From: Pseudoalteromonas aliena SW19 | GTDB lineage: Bacteria > Pseudomonadota > Gammaproteobacteria > Enterobacterales > Alteromonadaceae | Assembly (NCBI RefSeq): GCF_014905615.1 | Contig: NZ_AQGU01000022.1 | Location: 434,001 to 498,000 of the forward strand | Length of the DNA stretch: 64,000 nt | Reading direction: 5' to 3' | Shown here: positions 27,534-36,701 of the stretch, in pieces | Layout: every line of letters begins with the position of its first letter | How positions within the stretch are numbered: position 1 is the first letter of the stretch | Program-made: the position numbers and the translations under genes | Notes under the pieces: generated by a model | The model's input: the letters and a program-made list of their open reading frames with translations, nothing else | What the model was told of the DNA's origin: nothing | Databases searched by the model: none

Positions 27534-28439
27534 TTAAACTGTGTCCTTTGCTGTTGGCTTGTCATCTTCAAACTCAATATCGGGGGTTTCTGGTATTTCA
27601 TCTGGGCTAATACACGCTGTAAATTCAGCGCCTAGCAAAACAACAACCCACGATAAATACACCCAAACAAACAAAATAGGAATCGTCGCTACTGCACCAT
27701 AAATAACTTCGTATGAAGGAAAATGGCTGATATAAAGTGCAAACCCTTTTTTAGTTAGCTCAAACAAAAGTGCCGCAAATAATGCCCCAGGTATCGCGGC
27801 TTTAAACGACACGCGCGTATTAGGCACTAAGGTGTAGAGCATAATAAAGCCCACCATCGAAATGCCATACGGTAATAGCTTTAACAAAAACCCACTAAAT
27901 CCCGGAATTCCCTGATCAGCAAACGATACCAACGACACGATGTAAGAAGTAACACCAATGCTGGCACCAAGTAACATAGGCCCTAAACTCAAAACCATCC
28001 AATATACTGCAAATGAGATCATCATCGGGCGCTTTTTCTTTATTCTCCAAATACGATTTAACGTGGCATCCACATTACGTATTAACAGCAAGGCTATTGC
28101 CGCTAAAAAACCAATACCCACTGCGGTCATTTGGTTTGCGTTACCGGCAAATGAGCTAATATGCTCTCTAATAACGTCAGTAGAGGTCGGCACAAAGTTA
28201 GTAAACAAAAAGCTCTCTATTTCGATGCGAGTAGATTCAAAGCCTGGGAACGCTGAAAATATAGCAACACCCACAGCGATTAGCGGCACCAAAGAAAGTA
28301 ATGTAACGTAGGCTAAATAGCCGGCATTAACCGTTATTTGGTCGTCTATACAGCGATTAAAATACTGCATCCACCAGCTTGGCTGCTGGCGTATAAAGGA
28401 CTTAGCTTGCTGTTTATAATGGGAGAGCTTATCATTCAT
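27534..28439 (-). CDS. yihY: YihY/BrkB-family inner membrane protein
   Basis: A 301-residue membrane protein of the YihY (UPF0761, formerly called Rbn) family. Several hydrophobic segments are evident: around residues 40-60 (YVTLLSLVPLIAVGVAIFSAF), 105-120, 145-170, 180-200, 215-230 and 245-270 (IYGAVATIPILFVWVYLSWV). The conserved GYLAYVTLLSLVPL and PNTRVSFKAAIPGA blocks are present. The earlier ribonuclease BN assignment of this family was retracted; its transport or other role remains unknown. Forms a two-gene unit with dtd. Confidence 0.92.
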   Translation of the reverse strand: MNDKLSHYKQQAKSFIRQQPSWWMQYFNRCIDDQITVNAGYLAYVTLLSLVPLIAVGVAIFSAFPGFESTRIEIESFLFTNFVPTSTDVIREHISSFAGNANQMTAVGIGFLAAIALLLIRNVDATLNRIWRIKKKRPMMISFAVYWMVLSLGPMLLGASIGVTSYIVSLVSFADQGIPGFSGFLLKLLPYGISMVGFIMLYTLVPNTRVSFKAAIPGALFAALLFELTKKGFALYISHFPSYEVIYGAVATIPILFVWVYLSWVVVLLGAEFTACISPDEIPETPDIEFEDDKPTAKDTV

Positions 28440-28526
28440 ACAATTGACTTGTGCTTATGTGGTTTTGATTATAATAACAATCAGCGCCATAATTTACAGC
28501 ACTAACACGCGTAAACAGGAATTAAG

Positions 28527-29183
28527 ATGAAAAAACAAACATTACTTAGTGTTTCCATTCTTGCACTAACACTTACTTTGTCAGGTTGCCAAACAGCTTA
28601 TTACTCTGCGATGGAAAAAGTCGGTATTCACAAACGCGATATCCTTATTGACCGCGTAGAAGAAACCAAAGATTCGCAACAAGAGTCTCAAGAAGAATTT
28701 AAATCAGCACTTGAACGCTTAACTACTTTAATCGATTTTAATGGTGGCGAACTACAAGACACTTACAATCAGTTAAACGATGATTACGAGTCGAGTTTAA
28801 AAGCCGCCAACGAAGTATCAACTAACATCAATAAAGTAGAAGACGTAGCAGAAGCACTTTTTGATGAGTGGAGCGATGAGCTAGAGCAATACAAAAGCGC
28901 ATCACTTAAACGTGAAAGCAGCAAAAAGCTAGCCGCTACTCAGCGTCAATTTGAACAGCTATTACGCTCAATGCGCAGCGCAGAGAGTAAAATGGAGCCA
29001 GTATTAACATCGCTTCATGATAACGTTTTATACTTAAAGCATAACTTAAACGCACAAGCGGTATCGGCTATTAAAGGCGAGTTCACTAATCTTAAGCGCG
29101 ATATTCAAGTACTAATGAACGACATGAATAAATCGATTGAAGACTCGAACAAGTTTATCAAACAAATGAATAGCGTAGGCTAA
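28527..29183 (+). CDS. DUF2959-type lipoprotein with coiled coil
   Basis: A 218-residue lipoprotein: signal sequence with lipobox LSGC (Cys21), followed by an almost entirely helical, acidic sequence with long stretches predicted to be coiled coil (EETKDSQQESQEEFKSALER, residues around 45-65, and the C-terminal NDMNKSIEDSNKFIKQMN). It resembles the DUF2959 family of proteobacterial periplasmic proteins. Function unknown. AGGAATTAAG precedes the ATG. It has its own terminator downstream and runs divergently from yihY. Confidence 0.8.
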   Translation: MKKQTLLSVSILALTLTLSGCQTAYYSAMEKVGIHKRDILIDRVEETKDSQQESQEEFKSALERLTTLIDFNGGELQDTYNQLNDDYESSLKAANEVSTNINKVEDVAEALFDEWSDELEQYKSASLKRESSKKLAATQRQFEQLLRSMRSAESKMEPVLTSLHDNVLYLKHNLNAQAVSAIKGEFTNLKRDIQVLMNDMNKSIEDSNKFIKQMNSVG

Positions 29184-29204
29184 ACTAATTCATTACACGT
29201 AAAA

Positions 29205-29238
29205 ATACAAAAGCCCGCAATTTTGCAGGCTTTTTTGT
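29205..29238 (+). terminator. Rho-independent terminator after the DUF2959 gene
   Basis: Stem AAAGCCCGCA with TGCAGGCTTT (one C-A mismatch) followed by T-runs, about 25 bases after the stop codon at 29183. Confidence 0.8.
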
Positions 29239-29324
29239 TTTTACTTTTTGTTACTTTTTAACCACTTATTAATCTAACGTTTTTGGTACACTTTCACAAA
29301 TTAGAATTAAAATAAAAAACTACA

Positions 29325-30416
29325 ATGAAAATAAGTACCTTAACTCTTCTAGCTATCTCTAGCTTACTGACCGCTTGCGGAACTGCTAATCACATAGAAA
29401 GAATCGCAGGGCCTAATACCGTCGTACCACAGCATAAAGATGGCAAGCGCGAAGGACGCTACCATAATCTATACCCAGGCAAAAAAACGTACCCTATTAG
29501 TTGTGAAAATGACTGCTATCCAAGCAATACTCATTTGCAATGCGAAGAAGGAAGTGAGAACTGCCAATATATTGCTGAGCAAGTAATTCCAAAATTAAAT
29601 ACCGGATACACTGTTCGCTGGCTTGGCCATGCAGGGTTTATGATCAGCACCCCCAACGGACAGCAAGTGGTATTTGATCCTGTAAAAGAGCAGTTCGATT
29701 CGCCAGTCGCACTTGGCTTTAAACTCGCAGGTGGTATTTATCGTAAACCAGGAGCTTGGCCAAACAAGCAAGAACTCGAAAATATTGACGCGGTAATGTA
29801 TTCCCATATTCATTATGACCACTTTAACAAAGCCGATATAGAAGAAATAGGTAACAAACCACGTTACTTAACGCCACTGGGAATGGCTGATAACTTCCCA
29901 ACAGGTGGATTTAATATTAGCGAAATGGCGTGGTATGCAAAAACGAGTATTAACGATTTAGTTATTAATGCCGTGCCAGCTCATCATTTTAGCGCTCGTG
30001 TATTGGTGCCTTTTATTTACGAAGATAACGATAAAGATCTGTGGAATGGCTGGCTGCTCGAACAAAACGGCAGCACCTTATTTTTTGCAGGCGATACGGG
30101 CTACTCAAAACACTTTAGAGATATACAAACAAAATATGGTGATATCGATGTGTGCTTAATGCCAATCGCTTCTTACTACAGTAAAGACGATCCTAACTGG
30201 TATCGTTACGTACACACCACCCCAGAAGACGCGTTAACCGCAGCGCAAGAGCTTAACTGCAAAGTAATGATACCTTGGGGATACGGTAACTCAAGCTGGA
30301 AGATGGGCGACCACAGCAGTCACTCTGCATTGCTGCGCTTATTGCATATGTACAATAAAATGGATTCAAAAGTACCGCTGTATATTTTAAATGAAGGTGA
30401 AAGTGTACAATTATAG
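29325..30416 (+). CDS. Metallo-beta-lactamase-fold lipoprotein (NAPE-PLD/UlaG-like hydrolase)
   Basis: A 363-residue lipoprotein with lipobox LTAC (Cys18). The metal motif SHIHYDH (H161, H163, D165, H166) and downstream metal ligands in VPAHHFSAR and FFAGDTGYSKHF identify a metallo-beta-lactamase hydrolase. The overall layout, with RWLGHAGFMI before the HxHxDH motif and IPWGYGNSSWKMGDHSSH near the end, resembles the group that includes N-acylphosphatidylethanolamine phospholipase D homologues. The N-terminal 90 residues contain four Cys that could form disulfides. A phosphodiesterase acting on lipids at the membrane is plausible but inferred. Confidence 0.85.
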   Translation: MKISTLTLLAISSLLTACGTANHIERIAGPNTVVPQHKDGKREGRYHNLYPGKKTYPISCENDCYPSNTHLQCEEGSENCQYIAEQVIPKLNTGYTVRWLGHAGFMISTPNGQQVVFDPVKEQFDSPVALGFKLAGGIYRKPGAWPNKQELENIDAVMYSHIHYDHFNKADIEEIGNKPRYLTPLGMADNFPTGGFNISEMAWYAKTSINDLVINAVPAHHFSARVLVPFIYEDNDKDLWNGWLLEQNGSTLFFAGDTGYSKHFRDIQTKYGDIDVCLMPIASYYSKDDPNWYRYVHTTPEDALTAAQELNCKVMIPWGYGNSSWKMGDHSSHSALLRLLHMYNKMDSKVPLYILNEGESVQL

Positions 30417-30470
30417 CCATTAAAATTTTAGGCTATGCGTCGATATTACTAAAATACATACCCAGGGCGT

Positions 30471-30904
30471 GTTGATTATATTGATACACCGCTAGGTGTT
30501 ATTGAATTTAAAGCATCAGAGAAAGGGGTAACCCAAGTTATATTTTCTAGAGAGGTAAAGCCTCTGTAAAACCCAACAATATAACCGCTGAATGTAAAAA
30601 ACAATTACACGAGTACTTTGCAAAAATCCGCACCGTATTTCATCTGCCTCTTGCTCCTAAAGGCACAGATTTTCAAAAATCAGTGTGGTGCTGCTTATCA
30701 AATATTCCATATGACGAGGTCTTCACGTATTTAGATATCGCTCAAATGGTGAATAAACCCAAGGGTTCACTAGCTGTTGGCGGCGCTAATGGCCGTAACC
30801 CTATGAACTTAATTTTACCGTGTAATAGAGTAATAGGCAGTAATGGAGCGCTCACTGGCTATGCAGGAGGAATTGAGCGTAAATTGTGGTTACTCACTCA
30901 TTAA
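30471..30904 (+). pseudogene. ogt: Broken methylated-DNA-protein cysteine methyltransferase
   Basis: Homology to Ogt/MGMT runs across two frames. From 30471 one frame reads the N-terminal domain (VDYIDTPLGVIEFKAS) and stops at 30567-30569; from about 30566 another frame continues to the stop at 30902-30904 with FQKSVWCCLSNIPYDEVFTY, GGANGRNPMNLILP and GYAGGIERKLWLL. A single-base indel near 30566 explains the break. No in-frame start codon lies at the expected N-terminus. The active-site motif PCHRV reads PCNRV: the acceptor Cys is kept but the essential His is Asn. All signs point to a dead gene. A GTG-started fragment (30683-30904) should not be annotated as a separate protein. Confidence 0.85.
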
Positions 30905-31034
30905 GGCTCTAAAGTTAAACTCTCAAAAGAGAGCCAACAACTCGACATTCAAAATGTGATCCATTCACGACAAGCCGAAACCGAGTTGTTAGTTTAATTT
31001 TGAGCCCTATTATTGAGAGCTTTTAATCGTAAAA

Positions 31035-31137
31035 AAGCAGATTTACACACCGATAGTTGACCTACTACAAGTAAATTCAACGCAGTTAGCACTGATGATA
31101 GCTGCTGAAGATAGATTTATTATCCAGAGTTCAGGTT
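31035..31137 (+). repeat. Repeat family B, right-half copy
   Basis: About 100 bp matching the right half of the element at 12873-13067 (shared CAAGTAAATTCAACGCAG, ATAGCTGCT and TTATCCAGAGTTCAGGTT). The left half and left inverted end are missing. Confidence 0.75.
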
Positions 31138-31312
31138 AGTTAGCATATAAGAAAAGGTACCGCTGGGCACATGTTTAAAGAGGCTTGATACAATTAATGG
31201 CGCTTAGTCACCAGTAACGGAATTCTTTAGAGGCATTGGGCTGGAGTTAATTACCACATGGCTATTGATTAAAATTTTTGGATAAATAAGCCCTGACTTT
31301 CTTTAATATATG

Positions 31313-31350
31313 TAAAACGCACACAAGCATAATTTAGCCGTGTGCGTTTC
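31313..31350 (-). terminator. Terminator after the metzincin gene
   Basis: Stem AAAACGCACAC with GTGTGCGTTT, 14-15 base loop, followed by TTTT on the minus strand and located just past the stop at 31364. Confidence 0.65.
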
Positions 31351-31363
31351 TTAAAGGGCGCTT

Positions 31364-33577
31364 TTAATTGATTGTGATTTGTACATCAATCCAAGCATTT
31401 GCAGTACCTAAGGTTCCGCCTGTTTCTATTGGATAGATACTAAACCCGTTCCAAGGGTCAATAAAAGTTTGATTTATTTGCAATGGTGCATCATTAAAGT
31501 CCTCTAATGCCCAACTTGAACTACGTGAATTTGGTGTAGAATCAAGTAATAAAGAATTATGGTTATACCAAGGAGCCGCATTTTCATCCATATAATTTTG
31601 CAAGTTAATTAAAATACCATTCTGCAGCAGGGGTGTACGAAGCTGATTATTTGGCGCTGTATTAATCTCACTTTTCTGCATTGTACGGTATTCTACCCAG
31701 TAAGTTTTATCACCATCACCTGATTTAATCTTTAGTCCAATAGCGCCAGGTGCATTGTGTCCAGCCGCTGTTCCATGATTAAATGTATAAATTCGATATC
31801 TTCCTGAAGTAGTAACAGTTGGTACATCTGTTTCAGTTATCCAATTATTAAAATATCCCTTATACATTAAATTCATTTCTTCTAAAGAGTGAGCTCCCAT
31901 ACCCATTAAGCCAAATACGTTGCCATAGTTAGTAACCGAGTCATTACTATTTCCATTTAAGATACTATTACCACCTTCAATAGACATTGAGTGATGTAAA
32001 CCTAAAGCATGACCAGCTTCATGAGCAATAGTACCTGCTTTATAAGTATAGATTTCCATTAGCGGAGGACCTGCTTGAGAGTTAATAAAATAGCTCGCTT
32101 CAGTCCCAACTGGTGGTGACGTCACCATTATAATCGTACCTTCACCTGGGAAATTAGGATCAACACCCGCATTCACTAACTGCTCTTTGTATCCTGGATT
32201 CCATTTATTTTTATCATAATTGTAGTAATCATGGTTATTAGGCATGGTGATCTTTGACTTTATTTCCCATGTGAAATTAAATTTCCCATAAGATTGCTCA
32301 GTAAAATACGCCTTGGTCTTCTGCATCTCAGCGTTAATTTGAGCTGTAGTAAACTCTAAATCTTGATCTGGAAATCTGATTGGGTAGACGAGTACATGAA
32401 CACTGTTGTAATCATAGCCATCATTTCCTGGATCTACGGGCCCAGGTGTAACTCGACAAGTAGTTGCATTAAAATCAGCAACAATACTTACGCCTTTAAA
32501 TAACCCTTCTAAGTTAACATTATTCCAACCATTTTTAGGCTGTGTTAGTACTACGCACTCAGTATTACCCACATGCAAGGATCTAATACTGTCATCTCCA
32601 GCTCTTGGCCAACCATTAGCACTTGCTGCTAATGTTAAGTTACCCAAGCCATGCGCAGTACTAAAAGCAATACTTGTTACATTTTGATTAAATGTCGAAA
32701 CACTGAAACCATGTTTTTGTGAAGAAGCCGGCACACATACGGGAACACCATCCAATAGTGATGTTTCTGTTGTTGGCGCTTGTATGGCACAGATATCATC
32801 TAATGTACCCGAGTTTGGATTGGTCGTATCTGATTGAGCTGTTTTAACAGTAACCGTATTACTCCAGCTTGACTTATTGGTACTGTTTTGCCCAAACATA
32901 GTGTAATAATAAGTCGTATTTTCTGTTAAACCCGTATCAGTGTAACTGGTACTATTTGAACCAATAGTTGCAATTGCCTGCCAAGAAGATCCAGCACTTG
33001 AGCGTTGAATTTCAAAGCTATCCTCATTATTAGAATTATCACTCCATGTTAAATTAATGCTTGTGCCATTTGGGGATCCTTTGAGATTATTGGGAGCCCT
33101 TAAAGGACCCGTGCTATTCCCTCCGGTACCAGGCGTTTCATCACCATTTCGACAACTAGTAGCGCCAAAATCAACAACTATAGACGCGTTATCCCGCTCG
33201 CCTGATATTGCGATCATGAGCCAATGTTGACTGGGGTTGTTAATGATAACGCATTCTTGGTTTGAATCTGCCGTTAATGACTTGTAGGCTGTACTATTAG
33301 GGCCTGTACTAGGCCAGCGCCCTTGATCTACATATAGATTTAAATCTCCCGAACCATGTGCAGTGCTAATTGCAATACTATCATGCGAGCTGGCACCACT
33401 TAAGCTTAAATAGGCCACATTGGTATTGCTTATACAAATGGGTACTCCATCACTTATTGAGGTCGAAGATCCTTGCGTTGCACACATATCAGGCAAGTCT
33501 GCACTAAATGCATGATGTGAAAAAAAGGCTAAAGAACCAATAAGTCCTTTAGCTAGTCTTGATGAGGGTCGTATCAT
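31364..33577 (-). CDS. Secreted metzincin-type zinc metalloprotease with fibronectin III domain
   Basis: A 737-residue exported protein. After a signal peptide (ending HHAFSA) come a beta-rich domain with Cys pairs (about 30-150), a fibronectin type III domain (about 165-250, PNNLKGSPNGTSINLTWSDNS to NTVTVKTAQ), a second copy of the first domain type (about 260-385), and a protease domain. The two flanking domains share the pattern DGVPxC ... STAHGxGxLxL ... C, resembling pre-peptidase C-terminal (PPC) modules. The zinc motif HEAGHALGLHH (from about residue 519) plus GLMGMG with a possible Met-turn places it in the metzincins, near M11/M6-like families. I use the ATG at 33577, preceded by GGTGA. 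A membrane regulator gene lies upstream on the same strand. Confidence 0.85.
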   Translation of the reverse strand: MIRPSSRLAKGLIGSLAFFSHHAFSADLPDMCATQGSSTSISDGVPICISNTNVAYLSLSGASSHDSIAISTAHGSGDLNLYVDQGRWPSTGPNSTAYKSLTADSNQECVIINNPSQHWLMIAISGERDNASIVVDFGATSCRNGDETPGTGGNSTGPLRAPNNLKGSPNGTSINLTWSDNSNNEDSFEIQRSSAGSSWQAIATIGSNSTSYTDTGLTENTTYYYTMFGQNSTNKSSWSNTVTVKTAQSDTTNPNSGTLDDICAIQAPTTETSLLDGVPVCVPASSQKHGFSVSTFNQNVTSIAFSTAHGLGNLTLAASANGWPRAGDDSIRSLHVGNTECVVLTQPKNGWNNVNLEGLFKGVSIVADFNATTCRVTPGPVDPGNDGYDYNSVHVLVYPIRFPDQDLEFTTAQINAEMQKTKAYFTEQSYGKFNFTWEIKSKITMPNNHDYYNYDKNKWNPGYKEQLVNAGVDPNFPGEGTIIMVTSPPVGTEASYFINSQAGPPLMEIYTYKAGTIAHEAGHALGLHHSMSIEGGNSILNGNSNDSVTNYGNVFGLMGMGAHSLEEMNLMYKGYFNNWITETDVPTVTTSGRYRIYTFNHGTAAGHNAPGAIGLKIKSGDGDKTYWVEYRTMQKSEINTAPNNQLRTPLLQNGILINLQNYMDENAAPWYNHNSLLLDSTPNSRSSSWALEDFNDAPLQINQTFIDPWNGFSIYPIETGGTLGTANAWIDVQITIN

Positions 33578-34134
33578 TATATTCACCATTTTATGTTGTA
33601 TAGATAGCTATTGTTATGTTTATAAAACATCGAAAACAAACGATGCACATTAAATTAACTTAAGTGCAACACAAAGGTAATGTGTATATGATATACAATC
33701 AAATAAAATTGATATATTTATAAAACATGATCGCATTCTTAAAAGCAATTTTAAAAACACAAAAAAGCCTTATTAAACATTAATTTAAAAAATAAAATAA
33801 CCGTTATTATTAATGATATACGTGTAGATGATGAGTAATGATAAAAAATGGTAAACAATAAAAAACAAAATAAATAATACTTAAAAAATAGTTCGCGCTT
33901 ATTTATTATAAAAACATAAATATGAAATATATCGACTCTGATTTTTGTTATTTAAGCAATTAACAAATTACAATATGAACAACCATTCGGTAACAAGTAA
34001 TTCTATAAATATAATTTAATTCTCAAAAAATTAAAAAGCCCACATGTAAAAGTGAGCGTTTTAAATAAATATCTTGACCGGAGCTTAGGCTAACTTACAG
34101 AATGATCTGATATCAACCTGCTTATAGATGCGGT
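33578..34134. other. AT-rich spacer between protease and regulator
   Basis: About 550 bases, extremely AT-rich, no gene seen. It should contain the promoter of the protease (right to left) and holds a candidate terminator of the regulator gene at 34032-34058. I see no clear binding-site repeat. Confidence 0.5.
34032..34058 (-). terminator. Candidate terminator after the CadC-like regulator
   Basis: On the minus strand GCTCAC pairs with GTGGGC (one G-U) and is followed by TTTTTAATTTTTT; it lies about 75 bases past the stop at 34135. Confidence 0.5.
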
Positions 34135-36297
34135 TTATTGAACAAGTAACAAATTACTATTGTTATCGTATGATTGAATTAGATATATATATTGCTCATC
34201 ATCACTCAAAACTATATTAGGGTAATTGTCTTTACTATGAATTACGAACTCGGTAGTTTTTTTATTAAAGTCATAATAGTAAATAGCATTTTCTCTTATT
34301 TTTACTCTGTCCATATAATATATTCCGCGCTTTGTAACTATAAAATCATTGACCGAGTAAGGATTACTGATATATGTACGCGAGATTAGTTTAATGTGTT
34401 TCAATGTTCTTGAATTATAGTAATAAATATCATAACTACCATGCTCACTATAATAAAAATCATCTGCTGTATGCTGCACAATAGTGTTTGCATTAGCCAT
34501 GATCGACAACTTAGTTAAAGGATATCCGGTAACTGCCAATTTTACTGCATTTGGCTTATCATGCTTAAACCCTGCTAGGTACAATGAATTAGCATTCAAT
34601 GAGAATCGACCGGCATAAAAACTCTCACCAAATGGACATAGAGGCGTATCTTTTCCAGTATCTATATTTACTAATCGACATGTTTTATTCAAAGATAATA
34701 ACGCCTTGTTACTGCCTTTTTGCCAATTTAAACTAAGCGGAGGTTTGTATTTTGGTTTCTCATTAAATTTTGATAATTGACGTGCTACACCCTCTTCATA
34801 CCTCCATAGTTGTATTTTATAATTAGCACCCACTGAAGCGAAAATTAATCCTCCATTACCCACACCTTCAATTGCACGAATAGACATATTATTTTTTACG
34901 ATAACTTCAGCAACCCCATCACCTCCTTTTAAAGGGTTAGCATGTTTAATAATTTGAGTTGTAAGCGATGACAATCCCCAATCTTGCTGCATAATAAACT
35001 GTGGTTTACCATAAATTTTAATTGGCCAATAGCCTATATATTGTTTATCAGATACTTTAGATATGCTGCTGTTATAGACATCAAGTTTGGAAAAATATCC
35101 CTGTTCATCTATAAAATAAAGATGCTGACTATTATCGCTAAAACTAAAACCAGTCCTCATTTCATTGCTGTAAACTGGTGTTGATACTAAGTCTTTAGTA
35201 TTTATATTTAGTAAATATAATCGGTAACCAAAAGCACCATCAGAGCGCATTAGCGCTAACCACTTTTTATTAGGTGATATAGTCGCCATTAGGTCTCCGA
35301 ATGTATTCATTGCCGGAGAAGTGATTTGTTCTGATATATTTAGCGCAATATTGTATAAATAAAACTTCAACGGTGCGGTTGGTGTTTCTTTTGCGTTATA
35401 AAAAAACTGGTTATTATTAAGCCAATTTATTGAGGGAGATAAATTGTGAACTGAAAGCTTTATATATATTTTAGCATTGCTAGCTTGAAGACTTTGTGCA
35501 TCAAAATCAGCTAAGTAAATTCCTCTTGAGCCTCTTTTATATCTTATAAATGCGATTTTCTTTTTATCTGGTGAAATACTAACAAAGTTATCATTGCCAA
35601 ATGGATCGTTAAAAATTTTTTTTGCATTCCCAAAATCATTTACACGACTCGCGTATAACTGCCACTTTTGAGTTCTATCAACACGATTTGAGTAAATGAG
35701 AATCTCACCATCCTCACTCACCGAAGAGCTTTGTTCTCTTCCCTCATGGGAGGTAATCGCCGTAACAGTATTATACTTTGTAGGTTCAACAATATACCGA
35801 TAAGTAAAATAAAAAAAATAAACAATAATAAGCACTAATAATATCGATAAAAAAAGATATATATAGTTTGGTCTATCCAATTTTGTTTTTTTAGCGCCAC
35901 TCTTTAATTTTTCAGTGCAGAATTCATGAGGTAGGTCGAGCGGGTGAGTAAAAGGCTCAGACCTGCTTTGAGTAATTCGGGCATTTAATCTGTAACCATT
36001 CGTGCCTGTTCCTGTTACCGTATGAATATATTTGGCTTTAGGATCCAACTTAGATAACGCACGGCGTAAACCATATATATGATTATTAATTGCATGATCA
36101 CTCACTGTAGAGTTATTCCATACACGTTCTCTTAAATCATCTCTGGTGACCAATTGGCCTTCATGACTCGCGAGGTAGCATAATATTTTCATAGCCATCG
36201 ATTTAATTGCTATAGACTGGCTGCCAAAGCTAACTGTATCTATTGCTGGTTCGACTTTAAATTCTGCAAGTTGAAATATTTTTTGAAAATCGATCAT
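34135..36297 (-). CDS. CadC/ToxR-like membrane regulator with beta-propeller sensor
   Basis: A 720-residue protein. Residues about 5-105 form an OmpR/PhoB-type winged helix-turn-helix (MKILCYLASHEGQLVTRDDLRERVW, DHAINNHIYGLRRAL, TVTGTGTNGYRL). One transmembrane helix follows at about 145-170 (YIYLFLSILLVLIIVYFFYF). The remaining 550 residues have TolB/PD40-like beta-propeller repeats (for example VSISPDKKKIAFIRY, ATISPNKKWLALMR, SFSDNSQHLYFI). The layout implies a one-component sensor: periplasmic propeller, cytoplasmic DNA-binding head. The ATG at 36297 with GAAAGA upstream is favoured over one at 36327. It likely controls the adjacent protease, which lies downstream on the same strand; that is inference from position. 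Confidence 0.85.
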   Translation of the reverse strand: MIDFQKIFQLAEFKVEPAIDTVSFGSQSIAIKSMAMKILCYLASHEGQLVTRDDLRERVWNNSTVSDHAINNHIYGLRRALSKLDPKAKYIHTVTGTGTNGYRLNARITQSRSEPFTHPLDLPHEFCTEKLKSGAKKTKLDRPNYIYLFLSILLVLIIVYFFYFTYRYIVEPTKYNTVTAITSHEGREQSSSVSEDGEILIYSNRVDRTQKWQLYASRVNDFGNAKKIFNDPFGNDNFVSISPDKKKIAFIRYKRGSRGIYLADFDAQSLQASNAKIYIKLSVHNLSPSINWLNNNQFFYNAKETPTAPLKFYLYNIALNISEQITSPAMNTFGDLMATISPNKKWLALMRSDGAFGYRLYLLNINTKDLVSTPVYSNEMRTGFSFSDNSQHLYFIDEQGYFSKLDVYNSSISKVSDKQYIGYWPIKIYGKPQFIMQQDWGLSSLTTQIIKHANPLKGGDGVAEVIVKNNMSIRAIEGVGNGGLIFASVGANYKIQLWRYEEGVARQLSKFNEKPKYKPPLSLNWQKGSNKALLSLNKTCRLVNIDTGKDTPLCPFGESFYAGRFSLNANSLYLAGFKHDKPNAVKLAVTGYPLTKLSIMANANTIVQHTADDFYYSEHGSYDIYYYNSRTLKHIKLISRTYISNPYSVNDFIVTKRGIYYMDRVKIRENAIYYYDFNKKTTEFVIHSKDNYPNIVLSDDEQYIYLIQSYDNNSNLLLVQ

Positions 36298-36441
36298 GGT
36301 CTGTCTTTCGAAAAATAAGGCATACAATATACAATTAATTAATTTTTTACTAGACTATAAAAATATAGATTTATTTCGATAGTAGTACAAAGAGTTATAT
36401 CTAAATGGAACCTATAAATTCATCCTATTATCGAACCACTT

Positions 36442-36602
36442 ATACCAATCTGCTTATATATGGGGTCTATTTAACGTTAAGAAAATTACGCTAGAACTAG
36501 GCAAAAATTTTTGTATCTAGTTGTTCTAAATAAAAAATTTTTAACGACGTTATAGTGCAATTTAATTCGTTAAACTGATCAAAGATTTATGCAGATTGGT
36601 AT
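36442..36602 (+). repeat. Repeat family A, copy 2 (161 bp)
   Basis: Exactly the length of copy 1 (161 bp), with 12-bp perfect terminal inverted repeats ATACCAATCTGC and GCAGATTGGTAT. The interior shares TTGTTCTA-AATAAA and TTTTTAACGACGTTA with the other copies. The whole element could fold into one long imperfect hairpin. No reading frame. Confidence 0.85.
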
Positions 36603-36640
36603 TAAGCAGCAATAAGAAATTATAGCCATTCCAAAACACA

Positions 36641-36676
36641 AAAAAGCCGCTGTATTTTTCAATACAGCGGCTTTTA
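36641..36676 (-). terminator. Rho-independent terminator after typA
   Basis: A perfect 15-bp stem (36642-36656 with 36661-36675) with a four-base loop and A/T flanks, 25 bases past the typA stop. Confidence 0.9.
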
Positions 36677-36701
36677 AAATCACTTTATTTAAATAAGGTG
36701 A

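Larger units (their letters stand above)
30905..31363. other. Intergenic region after the ogt remnant
   Basis: About 460 bases without a credible gene. It contains nested inverted repeats (CTCTC-AAAA-GAGAG near 30920; AACAACTCG near 30949 with CGAGTTGTT near 30984), the right half of a family B repeat (31035-31137) and the terminator of the protease gene (31313-31350). Confidence 0.6.
36298..36701. other. Regulator-typA intergenic region
   Basis: About 400 bases without a gene: the promoter side of the CadC-like regulator, a complete family A repeat (36442-36602), and the typA terminator (36641-36676). Confidence 0.6.

Noticed and set aside
30683..30904. 73-codon frame resembling the C-terminal half of Ogt as a separate gene
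   Set aside because: It starts at an internal GTG inside the ogt homology and is the 3' part of the frameshifted pseudogene.
31200..31290. Possible C-terminal remnant of a membrane protein (reads GIGLELITTWLLIKIF before a stop)
   Set aside because: The in-frame stretch is only about 25 codons and no upstream continuation is visible, so it may be chance.
33600..34030. Very AT-rich region considered as an origin or foreign island boundary
   Set aside because: No DnaA boxes, iterons, integrase or tRNA nearby; most simply a long promoter and spacer region.
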